From: Warburgia ugandensis
Taxonomy: Eukaryota > Streptophyta > Magnoliopsida > Canellales > Canellaceae
NCBI GenBank assembly: GCA_035236585.1
Contig: CP141128.1
Location: forward strand, 39,538,684-39,602,683
Reading direction: 5' to 3'
DNA: 64,000 bases
Position numbers and translations under genes: made by a program. How positions within the stretch are numbered: position 1 is the first letter of the stretch; each line of letters opens with the position of its first letter. This document shows positions 12,856 to 23,790 of this stretch, piece by piece. Under the pieces are notes generated by a model. The model searched no databases and was not told the origin of the DNA. It saw only the letters and a program-made list of their open reading frames with translations.

Positions 12856-12944
12856 TAGGGTTAAGGGTTAAGGTTTGAGTTTAGGATTCAAGGTTCGGGG
12901 TTTGGGGCTTAGGGTTAAGGTTTAGGGCATAGGGGTGGTTAGGG
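12856..12944. repeat. Degenerate telomere-like (TTTAGGG-type) tract
   Basis: About twelve variants of the plant telomere heptamer appear, such as TTAGGG, TTAAGGG, TTTAGGA, TTCGGGG and TTTAGGG. The tract resumes after the solo LTR as TAGGGTTAGGGTTA at 14657-14670. It is too short and degenerate to be a chromosome end. Confidence 0.75.
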
Positions 12945-13628
12945 TGTTGATTGTTTAACCGCAAGAGCACGGGTTATTGTAGTGTAGCTTATGCAAGTAC
13001 GGGTCGATCCCACAAGGACTTGATTTAAAATGATAGAGTTTTCAATAAAATTCAATTAATAAAAGAATAAAAATAAAGACTGTACTAGAAATAAACTAAG
13101 AATAAACTAAAATCTAGATTTATTCAATTGTTGCAATGTACACAATTATTTATTCAAAAGAAAATAGAAATTGCAACTAAATACGCTATCCTAGATAAGC
13201 CTGTCCTGGATTGCATTGTCCCTGGATAGTCAAAATGTAAATAAAACAAAACCAGAATAGCACAGGGACACAGGTGTAATTAAAGTGAGGACACATTGGG
13301 AATTCTTGAGATCTGCTAGGGGCAGATGTGTAAATTTCTGGGGTTCTGGTTTTTAACGAAAAAAACCAGGAAAACGTGGTGAGGAAGAAGGAAGAGGAAA
13401 GAAAGGGGAAGAAGGGAGAAGGGAAGAGGAAGGAGGAGAGGAAGGAAGATGGGGAGAAAACCTGAGTTGTGTTTTCTCTCCCTGGGCCGTGCAACGACTA
13501 TCCCGACGAAAAAAAACACCGAAGATGCAAGGGTTGCAATCCGGCCGGTGAATACGCAGAGAAAGGACGGATGAGGTAGAGGGAAAGAGAAGAAAATAAG
13601 ATGAGGAGAAGAAAGAACTCGGAAGGAA

Positions 13629-13712
<84 letters not shown>

Positions 13713-14656
13713 AGAACTTGGGAAAGAGAGTAGAGAAGGGGAGAAGTGGGTTCTGGGCTGTGCGGTGCTTTGATGCGAGAGTGATAGAGGGTAGAGAGAG
13801 ATAGAGAGAGTTGGTGTGAAAGGAGAAATTGAGTGGGAGATAATGCCAACCAGCCAGGTGTGTCACGCACCTATTGCCGGCTGGCCCAACCGAAAAGAAA
13901 GAAGGAAAAGAGTGGGAGAGATGGGATCGGGTAGAGAGGTAGAGAAAGGGAAAGAGAGAATGAGGGGGAGAGAGTGAAGGGTTCTGAGAGAGAGAGATAA
14001 GAGAGATGGGAAAGGTACGGGTAAGAGAAGGTGAAGTGGAAAAGGGGAAATGAGAGAGACGTGGGAGAGAGAGGAATGAGAGAGGGGGGAGGAGAGATGG
14101 TGGGAGAGGAGAGAGGTCCACCCCCCAAAAGAGAAAAAGACATCCTTGGAGAGAGAGGGGAATGGGAATAAAAAGGAAGAGAGACGTGTAGAGATAGGGG
14201 AATAAGAGAGAGAGAAAAGAGAAAAAGAGAGAAGAGAGAAGAGAAAGAGAAGGAAGAGGAGATAGAGTAATAGAGATAGGTGGGGTCCACTAGCTTTCCT
14301 GGTCTTGCTAGAACTCTGAAAGTCTTCAACTTTGTCCTATCCTAGGATTCTTCAAATTCCATCTGATTTCCATGAAACTTCATCCTCTTCATCTGATATC
14401 CTTGATTTGATCTGGAGCGTCCACGCCTGAGTCGATTAATCTGCAATGCACAGGACCCAATTAGAATCATCTGAACTGTTCATTATTCATCTAATTAGCT
14501 TTGATGATTATTTGACCGTTAATTTTGCAATTTAATGATTGGATGGCCAATTAAAGCTAAAATGAAATATTTTATGTAAAATCTTGAAATTAATGGCCTG
14601 ATGCTCTAATTGAACACTAAATTAGGGGTATTTTGACCAAAATTGAACACTTAACA
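12945..14656 (-). mobile_element. Solo LTR, Ty3/gypsy Tat/Athila-like, 1712 bp, TSD TAGGG
   Basis: On the minus strand it starts TGTTAAGTGTTCAATTTTGG and ends AAACAATCAACA (TG...CA). TAGGG lies on both sides (12940-12944 and 14657-14661), so it is a clean insertion with no internal region. Its 3' end block (GGGATCGACCCGTACTTGC) matches the LTR end before the gypsy primer-binding site at 56500-56576, and its start matches the LTR start near 46320. It contains an 80-bp (GA)n tract. Pyrimidine-strand open frames across 13186-14329 are low-complexity. It inserted into the telomere-like tract of the inner CACTA and is therefore younger than that element. Confidence 0.9.
13631..13710. repeat. (AG)n microsatellite, about 40 units
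   Basis: An uninterrupted AG dinucleotide run lies inside the solo LTR, embedded in a purine-rich plus-strand region from about 13380 to 14270. Confidence 0.98.
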
Positions 14657-15150
14657 TAGGGTTAGGGTTATATATAGTTAATTTTAAATGAATATATATA
14701 TATATGTACATATTTGATTGACACTAAGTTTCCAAAATTTTATTTGCATCACAAAATAGTGTAGAAAGACTCATAAAGAAATAAAAATATATGACAGCTA
14801 AAGAAGTACAAAAACTGTAGTAATAAAAGAACATTAAGCAAAAGAAGATGAATAATTAATTATGATGTGTGTTATACTTTTAAAGTTGTTTTGAAAAAAT
14901 GACTTTAAAAGTATACAATATTTTATACTTTTTTTCATAATTTTTTATTCAAAATATATACACCTTTTATTTTAGTACTTCACAATATTTAACAAGTAAT
15001 ACAGAATGAAATGACTTTTTTATGATAGTGAACATTGATTCATGCATATTTTTTACACACACACACACACACACACAGCTCACTATCAATATTCCATATA
15101 GCTCATTACAAAAGCAGCGCTATAAATTATAAACATGAAATTATATATAT
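14657..15150. repeat. Direct repeat copy B in centre of inner CACTA
   Basis: It repeats blocks of 12225-12855 (TTTGATTGACACTA, AAAACTGTAGTAATAAAAG, AACATTAAGCAAAA) and again holds the subterminal core, TACTTTTAAAGTTGTTTT, near 14876. An (AC)n run lies at 15055-15076 and an (AT)n run at about 15145-15162. Confidence 0.7.
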
Positions 15151-15171
15151 ATATATATATATTACAATTGA

Positions 15172-18002
15172 CTAATATACATATTCCTCACTATTGTCAC
15201 GCACATAATCCTCATTCTCACCAAGTAGTGCTTCGATTGATGTGATTGTTTTGGTAATAGAAGGGTAGTTGATTTTAGCATCTCCTAGATTGTGTTCCTC
15301 ATAAAAATCCCTTGGACAGGATGATAAAACTATTAACCATCTCTTATTGCGTTCATCTTGCACGTAAAATACCTTTTTTGCTTGAGATGTCAAAATAAAT
15401 TGATCGTTTTTATAGCCAATCATGTTGAGGTCAACCAATGTCAATCCAAGGGCATCAGTTTTGATGCTGCCGTGTTCCACCCAATTTTACTTAAACACAA
15501 CCACAGTTCTGAAAGTGTAATCCAAGGCCCCAATCTCTCTTATAACCCCATAATAAATATCATCCTCCATTATTGGCCTGTTATCCTTTGAACTTGAAAA
15601 GAATGTAGCATTAACAACAAAGGTAACTCCACTATTCTGTTGCACTCTTAAGTTATCATAGTCTTTCATGTAAAAGCGATAACCATTGATGGCAGATCTG
15701 GCATATTTCATTACTTCTGGTCGTGGTCCCATTGCCATCTAGCCCTATGTTTCTAATATACCGTTGCCTGCTACTTCTTGCTGATCTTAATTCTATGTAT
15801 ATTAAGTAGGCTTAAGTAAGATTAACATATACATACATATAAATATAGAATGTAGTTTTTTAACTTAAGTGAGATTTCTTTCATTTTACCTTCTTATATA
15901 GCCAATTATTGAAAGTGCAACAATGCTCAAATTGTAGCCACTTCTGTTTCTTTGCGTAACTTGGATTCTTTGCCTTGTATACATCCATGTGTTCACTACT
16001 TACACACATAAAAATTAATTGAGTAATCATGGAAAATGTAATTAACTATCAGCAATTAAATTTTACATAAGTGCATGCATACATGATCAACTTACTCAAT
16101 GTAAGGTTGAACTTCATCAACGTTTTGCAATACATAAAGATGCACCTGGTCTTGTTCTTTATAGTCAATAGTCAATATACGACCACACGATAGTGGTTCG
16201 CTAACCTTTGGATCATGAAATGTAATTGATTGTTTATTTCTTAGGATTCCAATGGCATCCACTCCTATTAAGTACTCTATGCAAAACTTCACTTCTTCCT
16301 TTGCAATATAACATTCAGCTATACACCCCTTTGGCCGGATGTGATTACATACATTCCCTTGTAAAATTTTCATGTATCTCTCAAATGGATACATCCATCG
16401 TAAATAAACTGGCCCATAAGAGTCTAACGTCATCAATGAGGTGCACTATTAAGAGTAGCACGATGTCAAAGAAGGATGTTGGGAAGATTGTCTTAAGCTC
16501 ACATAAAGTTGTCACTAGATGACCTTGAAATTCTTATAATTTTAAACATCAACGACCTTCTTGCATGATGTATTAAAGAAGTAGAAGAATTTTGTAATAG
16601 CTCCATTAACCTTTTCTGGTAACACAGAAAGTATTGCTACTGGCAGTAGTTGTTGCATCAATGCATGAAAATTGTGGGACTTCATCCCCAACAATTTTAG
16701 CTCTTCCATGGAAACAATGCTTTTAAAGTTTGAAGAGTAGCTGCTTAGGACTTTGAGCTCCAATAAGGTTTTACAAATTATTCTCCTCTCCTCTCTATCG
16801 AGAGTATAATTTTCCTTAGGCAGGTATGTTCTTTGACTGCCCCTATCCTCAAGGTGCAACTGCCTATTCAAACCCATGTTCATAAGATCCATTCGAGTTG
16901 TAAGTCCATCCTTTGTTTTTCCTAGGATATTAAGCAAGGTACCAGTCAAGCTTTCATATACATTCTTCTCAATGTGCATAACATCAAGCACATGGTGCAT
17001 ATGTAGTGACTTTTAGTATGGCAGACGAAAAAATATTGATTTCTTCTTCCAACAACTTTTACAATTACTTTCACCTAAACATTTACTTGATTTTTTCATA
17101 TTCTTTCCCCACAAGACATTAATATTTTCAACCTACTCCAATACCTAATGTCATGTCAACATCTTTGGAGGTGTTCTTATCTCTACAGACTTATTAGATT
17201 CTCCTTTCATGAAATGATATGGATGGTCTCTATGCAACCATCTTTTGTGCTTAAGGAATACCATTTTCCTACCATGTTTAAGTCATATAACACATGTTTG
17301 ATCACTACAGATAGGACAAGCATTGTATCCCTTCATAGTGCATCTAGACAAATTATTGTATGCAGGGAAGTCGCTTATTGTCCACAACAATACAGCCTTT
17401 TGGGTGAATGAATCTTTCCTGTATGCATCGTATGCTTCAACACCTACATCCCATAATGTTTCAACATCATCGATCAAGGGAGACAAGTACATGTCAATGT
17501 TATTCCCTGGCTGCTTTGGACTTGATATCAACATAGTTAGCACAATGAACTTCCTCTTCATACATAGAGATGGTGGAAGGTTGTAACAAACTAATATAAT
17601 GGGCCAACAACTATACTTACTACGCATAGAACCATGAGGATTAATCCCATCTACAGATAATGCTAGTCATAGGTTTCTAGGTTCTTCACCAAAATTAGGC
17701 CACATAAAGTCTACAAGTTTTTGTGCTGGGCTATTTGTTAGATGGCGTGAAAAGCTATCAGCTACTCTATCATTTGCATGCCACACTGGGAAGTACCATA
17801 TGACCTTTGTAGGAATGCCTATAACTGTCTCAGTTGAATTATCCTTTAACTTCCATCTTGGCTGTCCACAAGTTAGGTATGTAATTTTATCCTTGTGCTG
17901 CTTTCCATACAAGATGCAATAATTGGGACACGCTTGTATCTTCTCATACTTCAACCCTAGTGCAGCCATGGTTAAGAAGTATTCAAAATAACTACATTTC
18001 AT
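15172..18002 (-). pseudogene. Inner CACTA TNP2 transposase with DUF4218 and DUF4216 regions, decayed
   Basis: On the minus strand, reading from 18002, the blocks are IQACPNYCILYGK and TYLTCGQPRWK; then WPNFGEEPRNL; DGINPHGSM followed by KRKFIVLTMLISSPKQPGN (about 17650-17510); GYNACPICSDQT (about 17310); HVLDVMHIEKNVYESLTGT (about 16990); and the DUF4218 part (RWMYPFERYMKIL, PKGCIAECYIAKE) ending with EVQPYIE near 16094. A short exon at about 15990-15890 (SEHMDVYKAKNPSYAKKQKW) links to DUF4216 (GYRFYMKDYDNLRVQQNSGV, TDALGLTLVDLNMIGYKND). Intron boundaries fit GT-AG, for example GTAAGT after EVQPYI. The transposase-associated domain seen in the outer copy is missing. About 19 residues are absent between WYFP and WHANDRV (near 17790), and a TAA stop at 15487-15489 splits DUF4216. 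It therefore codes for no full transposase. Confidence 0.92.
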
Positions 18003-19254
18003 GAAAATTTTTAATTAACAATGCAAAACAACAAAATTATGACAGACACATTCATGAATGAAATCAACTTTCAAAAGAACAATTTCTAACCCACAACCTG
18101 ATGAAAATTCTTTAAATATGCATAATAGTACATATGAGACAAACATAGAGATATTAACCAAAAACTCAAAAATCGATATTGACCTTGAATTTGTGAATGT
18201 AATTCCAATTCACATGCGTTGGAATTGGTTTAGTGTAGGGAAAAAGAAGTTGGGTTTAGTTTTTGTGCACAGATAATAAACGCAAAGCGAAAAAGCATGA
18301 GGGAAGTCAACGAAATAATTCTTAAAATAGAAGTACAATTGAAGTCATTTCCAAAAAAACAATTTAAAAGTTCAAACATTTAAAGTCGTTTTCAAAAAAT
18401 GACTTTAAATGTATGCACTTTTAAAGTCGTTTATATGAAAATGAAATGACTTTAAACATATAGACGTTTAAAGTTGTTTCCATAAGAACGACTTTAAAAG
18501 TAAACACTTATAAAGTCATTTTGTACAAATGACTTTAACAATTTTTAAATTTTGAACAAATTTTTTATTTATTTACCTTTTGCACATTCAAAATTTACAT
18601 AAATCACTATGAAACTGATTTTACAACACAATCATATGTGTGTGTGTGTGTATAAACATAAACATCAACAAGGAAATCAAAATATTTTTTTATTACATCC
18701 AATGTTACATATATATATATATATCAAATGTTACATACTATTAAATATTGTCAAGCCAAGGCCAAATAGCAAATATGCTCTTATACATCAAAATATGGCC
18801 TAGTATTTAGGTGACACAACTATTTTTCTTCAAAATAGGCCAAAAGTTGATGGTATAACCACCACTTTTCATCAAACCCTAATTTTGGGTGAGAAGCACA
18901 AATCGTATTGTTCTCCCTTCTTCAATAGTGAGGCTTGAGAGAGAAGTAGTTGTCATTTTTAATGAAATCATATGATTTTGGCAAAACCAAGCTGATCAAA
19001 TAGATTCTTTAACCCTATTATATGTAGTGCGAAAACCCACATGATCTATAAAATAAAGCCATAGAAAAGTTAGTAACAAGAAAAGAAATATTTGCATGCT
19101 TTAAAAGAAGTTGTAGTTTACTTAATAGTTTTTTCCATGACATACATAGTCAAAATATATAAATGGAAAGTAAGATGGGAAAAAGAGAGCAGCATAAGGC
19201 CCAAAGACGAAGCTATCGTGCCAAAACCATGAGAAGAAAAAGTAGAGGAAAAAA
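18003..19254. other. Upstream region of the inner transposase gene, no clear gene
   Basis: The stretch is AT-rich. At 18350-18550 there are four to five further copies of the subterminal core (AAAGTCGTTT...AATGACTTTAAA). Positions 18700-19250 may be the gene's leader. I could not find the expected N-terminal transposase-associated domain here, which suggests that the 5' coding part was lost. Microsatellites (GT)n near 18638-18651 and (AT)n near 18710-18723 are present. Confidence 0.45.
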
Positions 19255-19695
19255 CATACTTTGACAACTATTTATAAATCATAGAAGACTTTAGAAGTCG
19301 TTTAGTGTTAAAAGACTTTGAAAATATATAACTTTTGAAGTTGCTTAGCAGTAAATGATTTTAAAATTCCATTCTCGCTAATAAAATATTCCTGCCAAAT
19401 TTATCAGTAAACTTTTCAAGTCGCTTCTTTAAAACGACTTCAAAAGTTATGCATTTTTAAAGTTGTTTTCATGTAAATGACTTCAAAAGTTATCAACTTT
19501 TGAAGTCATTTTCATAAAAACCACTTTAAAAGTTTTTTCATAAAATATTCCCTTGTGCCAATTTTTTTAAAGTTACCATGCTTAAATGACTTCTTAAGTA
19601 TATATATATTTAAAGTTGTTTACTTTCAAACAACTTCTAAAATATTTATAAATTCGACAATAGTATAAGCGACTTCTTTATGCCGACTTTAAAAC
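19255..19695. repeat. Subterminal repeats, right end of inner CACTA
   Basis: Degenerate copies of ACTTTTGAAGTTGCTT and AATGACTTCAAAAGTTAT occur in both orientations up to the terminal inverted repeat. This is the 5' regulatory end for the minus-strand genes. Confidence 0.88.
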
Positions 19696-19712
19696 CCTCC
19701 TATGTAGTAGTG

Positions 19713-19715
19713 GTA
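19713..19715. repeat. Target-site duplication GTA, right of inner CACTA
   Basis: It matches GTA at 5120-5122; the interrupted outer transposase frame resumes here. Confidence 0.85.
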
Positions 19716-21386
19716 GGCAAGAAATATTTACACCATCTAGCAGATAGTTCGCTGTGGAGACTCCATGTGGCCCAATTTTGGAGAAGAACCCAAAAATCTA
19801 CAACTTTCAATATCTGTAGATGAGATTAATCCTCACGGTTCTATGAGTAACAGGTATAGTTATTGGCCTATTATAACAATTTGTTACAACCTTCCTCTAT
19901 TGTTGTGCATGAAGAGGAAGTTTGTGATATTAACTATGTTAATATAGGGTCCCAAGCAACCTGGGAATGACATTTATGTATACTTGGCTCCCTTGATCAA
20001 TGATCTTAGGACATTATGAGAAGTACGGGTTGAAGCTTATGATGCATATAAGGAGATATTCAACATTACGGTTGTACTACTATGGACAATAAATGACTTT
20101 ACTAAATATGGTAATTTGGTGGGAATGCACTGTGAAGGGATACAATGCCTGTCCTATTTGTAGCGACCAAATGTGTGCCATATGGCTTTAACATGGCAAG
20201 AAGAAGACATTCCTAGGCCACAAAAGATGGTTACATAACCATCCTTACCATTTTAAGAAGGGGGAATTTAATGGTAGTGGGGAGACTAGGACACCTCCAA
20301 AGAGGTTGACTAGATGACAAGTATTGGAAGAGGTTGAGAATGCTAATGTCTCATGGGAAAAGATGAGGAAAATTAAGCGTACATATGACAACATCTCTAA
20401 AAGTTATTGGAAGAAGTCAATATTCTTTGAACTTGTGTACTGGAAAATCCCTATATGTGTGCCATGTACTTGATGTCATACACATTTGGAAGAATGTATA
20501 TGAAAGCTTGATTGGTACATTGCTCAAGATGCCCAAAAAAATTAAGGGTGGACTTGTAACTTTAAATGGATCTTATGACGATAGGTTTGAAGAGAAGGTT
20601 AAATCCATAGGATTGGGGTACGTGAGGAACTTACTTTCCTAAAGCAAATTATGTGCTTTGTAAAGAGGAGGGAAGAATAGTATGTAAAATCTTGTCAGAG
20701 ATCAAAGTCCCATAAGGGTACTCTTCAAGCTTTAGAAACATTGTCTCAGAAGAGCTGAAACTCTTTGGGATGAAGTCACATGATTGTCATATATTGATGC
20801 AACAACTCCTACCTATAGCAATGTGCTCAATGTTGCCAGATAAAGTTATGGGATCTATTATTAAATTTTGCTACTTTTTTAATGCTTTTTGCAAGAAGGT
20901 ATTGAATACTTCCAAATTATAGCTAATATAGGAGCATCTACTTACAACCTTATGCAAGCTTGAGACAATCTTCCCACCATCTTTCTTTGATACCATGCTA
21001 CACTTAATAGTGCACCTCATTGATGAGGTTAGGCTTTGTGGACTAGTCTATTTGAGATGGATGTACGCATTTGAGAGATACATGAAGGTGGTAAAAGGGT
21101 ATGTATGAAATCACAATTGATTAGAGGGGTGTATCGCTGAATGTAACGTTGTAGAAGAAGTGGTGGAGTTTTACACCAAGTATTTATTAGGAGTGGATGC
21201 TATTGGAATCTTGAGAAAGAAATGATTGGGTAGATTAAATGATCCAAAAGTCAGTGAATCTCTATCAAGTGGTCATGTATCGACTATTGATTGTAAGAAA
21301 CTAGACCCAGGCACACCTTTATGTCTTGCAAAACATTAACGTCGATGAAGTTCAGCCATACATTGAGTAAAGTGCTCACTTTCTCT

Positions 21387-21390
<4 letters not shown>

Positions 21391-21428
<38 letters not shown>
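21391..21428. repeat. Poly-T run, 38 bases
   Basis: It lies in the intron between the DUF4218 block and the short linker exon of the outer transposase gene. It could be the reverse-oriented tail of a lost retroposon, but no adjoining element or duplication was found. Confidence 0.9.
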
Positions 21429-21433
<5 letters not shown>

Positions 21434-21796
21434 GCATTTTCTTATGCATGTTGATATGTAATGTATTAATTAATTGCATGCATGTTATACATATTTTCAT
21501 TCCTTCATTGTAGCGAGCACATGGACTTTCTCAAAGAGAGTTATGCAAGAGATGCAAAGAAACAGAAGTAGTTGCAAGATGAATATTGTTGCTCCTTCAA
21601 TGGTTAGCTCTGTCAAAATGTTATTAATTACATTACAATGAATTAATGCATCGTTCACTTAATTGATTTGTAATTGCATATGCACATATACATTGTGCAT
21701 CTCACTTAATTTAATTAGTATTATACACAAGTTTTAGATGAGCGAGATGTTCAACGTTGTTGTATTTCTGAATCCTTGGGTTAGTAGGCTATGTGG

Positions 21797-22095
21797 CCTT
21801 GACTAAAGTAATAAAGTATGCTGGTTGTGCCATCAAGGTTATCGATTTCATACAAGACCATGATAACTTAAGAGCACAACAATGTAGTGGTTTTAGCTTA
21901 ATTGCTAGAGCTACTTTCTTTTCCAGTTCCAAGGATAAAAACCTAAACCTTGACCAAAAATAATATAGTATGTTGATTATGCCATCAATGGTTATCTATT
22001 TAACATAAGGCCATGATAACTTAAGAGCACAACAAGGTAATGCTTTTAGCTTATTTGTTAAAGCTACTTTCTTTTCTAGTTCAAAGGACAATGAC
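21797..22095 (+). repeat. 151-bp tandem duplication inside the DUF4216 exon
   Basis: Two adjacent units start CCTTGACTAAAGTAATAAAG and CCTTGACCAAAAATAATATAG and share ACTTAAGAGCACAACAA and CTACTTTCTTTTC. In the inner element the homologous sequence is present once, so this is a duplication specific to the outer copy. Confidence 0.8.
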
Positions 22096-22734
22096 CCAAT
22101 TGTAGAGAATGATACTTATTATGGTGTTATGCATGAGATATGGGAGCTAGATTATACTTGCAGAATTGTAGTTGTGTTTAATTGTGATATGGTGGAATAC
22201 AAAAAAGATAGCATTAAAATCAATGCTCGAGGATTGACATCGGTTGACCTCAATAAGATAGGTTATCAAAATGATCAGTTTATTTTTTCATCTCAATTGA
22301 AGCGGGTATTTTATGTACAATATGGACATGATATGAGATGGTCAACTATTTTATCAACCTTCCCAAGGGACTTCAATGATGAAGATGACGTAGGTTACAT
22401 GGTAATTGATTACCCTTGTATCAGTACAACCATGCTATTAATTTATCTAATTGGGGGGAATGAATTGGATTATGTGCATGGTGCTAGTGAGGAGGGTGCT
22501 TAGGTTGGTTCAGATTGTATATTAAGGGACATGTTAAATTATTTGTAATGTTTGGTGTATTGAATTGAAGGAATTATATAATTAATCAAGATAGTCATTA
22601 TGTGTGAGCTTGCCAATCACAGGTTATACATTAGGGAAGTAATAGATGGGGCCCCCATCTGCCCTTCACAGGTAACTAAGATTTTCAAGATCAAAAAAAT
22701 AGGGGGAAATTGTTATTATAGAGAGCATACACAA

Positions 22735-23270
22735 AAAAATGTTTAAGTTAAATATAGGACATTTTCTGAATAACTGTACTTTATAATAGTAAATATAGGA
22801 TGATTATTAAAAAACCATCCTATATATGTTACTAAATATAAAATAGTTAAGATTAAATCATCTTATATTTATGGTGAATATAGGTCGATTCCTAAAGAAC
22901 CATCCAATGTTCCTGTATATAATTTGTTTGTGGCTGATGCATGTCATTTTATATATATAAGAAAGAATACATGATAGTTTCCGTGGAACCATCCTATATT
23001 ATCATTGATATAGGATAGTTCTTATAGACTGTCCTATATTAGCACTAATATAAGATGGTTCTAGGATAACCATCCTATATTCACCACCTCTAGGACGATT
23101 GTGGGAGAACATGAGTATAGGACGGTTCCTCCAAAATAGTCCTGTCTTAGCACTAATATAGGACGATTCTCCCTTAACCATCCTATATACTTTAGAATAT
23201 AGTATGGTTCTATGAGAACGGTTCTATATTCATGAAAATATAGAATATTTCTTCTAGAATTGACCTATAT
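22735..23270. repeat. Internal array of subterminal-type repeats in outer CACTA
   Basis: About a dozen units of TATAGGATGGTT and its complement AACCATCCTATAT occur in both orientations. The motif is the same as at both ends of the outer CACTA, but the array lies between the transposase gene and ORF2. Confidence 0.85.
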
Positions 23271-23339
23271 TTGTTTTCCTTTATTAGCCCCATCCACCCC
23301 ATCCCCTATCAAAATTTTGAAAACCCTCCATTACCCAAA

Positions 23340-23790
<451 letters not shown>

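Larger units (their letters stand above)
5123..19712 (-). mobile_element. Inner CACTA (En/Spm) DNA transposon, 14.6 kb, inside outer transposase gene
   Basis: The terminal inverted repeats are CACTACTTCATAGGGGG at 5123 and, on the other strand from 19712, CACTACTACATAGGAGGG. Over the first 30 positions I count 26 matches. Both ends are flanked by GTA. Subterminal repeats with the core ACTTTTAAAGTCGTTT and AATGACTTCAAAAGT occupy both ends. The two genes run on the minus strand, TNP2 at 15172-18002 and ORF2 at 6785-9700, so the biological 5' end is at 19712. It has a different subterminal repeat motif from its host element but related proteins, so the two are separate CACTA families. Later passengers are a copia gag fossil, a C-rich minisatellite and a solo LTR (12945-14656). 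Both genes carry defects, so it is not autonomous now. Confidence 0.93.
19713..22503 (+). pseudogene. CACTA TNP2 transposase, remainder, with DUF4218 and DUF4216 (outer element)
   Basis: It resumes directly after the GTA duplication with GRKYLHHLADSSLWRL and continues MWPNFGEEPKNLQLSISVD (from 19765), SYWPIITICYNLPLLLCMKR, CHVLDVIHIWKNVYESLIGT (about 20460), the DUF4218 part (LRWMYAFERYMKV near 21060; EVQPYIE ending at 21369), a short exon at about 21515-21600 (SEHMDFLKESYARDAKKQK), and DUF4216 (DYTCRIVVVFNCDMVEYKKD, GLTSVDLNKIGYQNDQF) to a stop at 22501-22503. It is the continuation of the protein begun at 4354. Defects include a frame change near 19745-19765, several stops through 19950-21300, and a 151-bp tandem duplication in the last exon (21797-22095). 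The DUF4216 frame 22129-22503 is still open, unlike in the inner copy. Confidence 0.92.

Noticed and set aside
12856-12944. Possible chromosome end
   Set aside because: The telomere-like units are degenerate, under 100 bases, and enclosed by a CACTA element on both sides.
13186-14329. Ser/Leu/Phe-rich minus-strand frames up to 184 codons
   Set aside because: They are the complement of purine-rich sequence and (AG)n inside a solo LTR.
16226-17586. Plus-strand frames of 77-98 codons
   Set aside because: They are shadows of the minus-strand TNP2 transposase, whose conserved motifs are clear.
3376-23270. Alternative outer CACTA right end at the internal repeat array near 23270
   Set aside because: No CACTA-type terminus was found there, and the inner element also has internal repeats between its two genes, so an internal array fits better.
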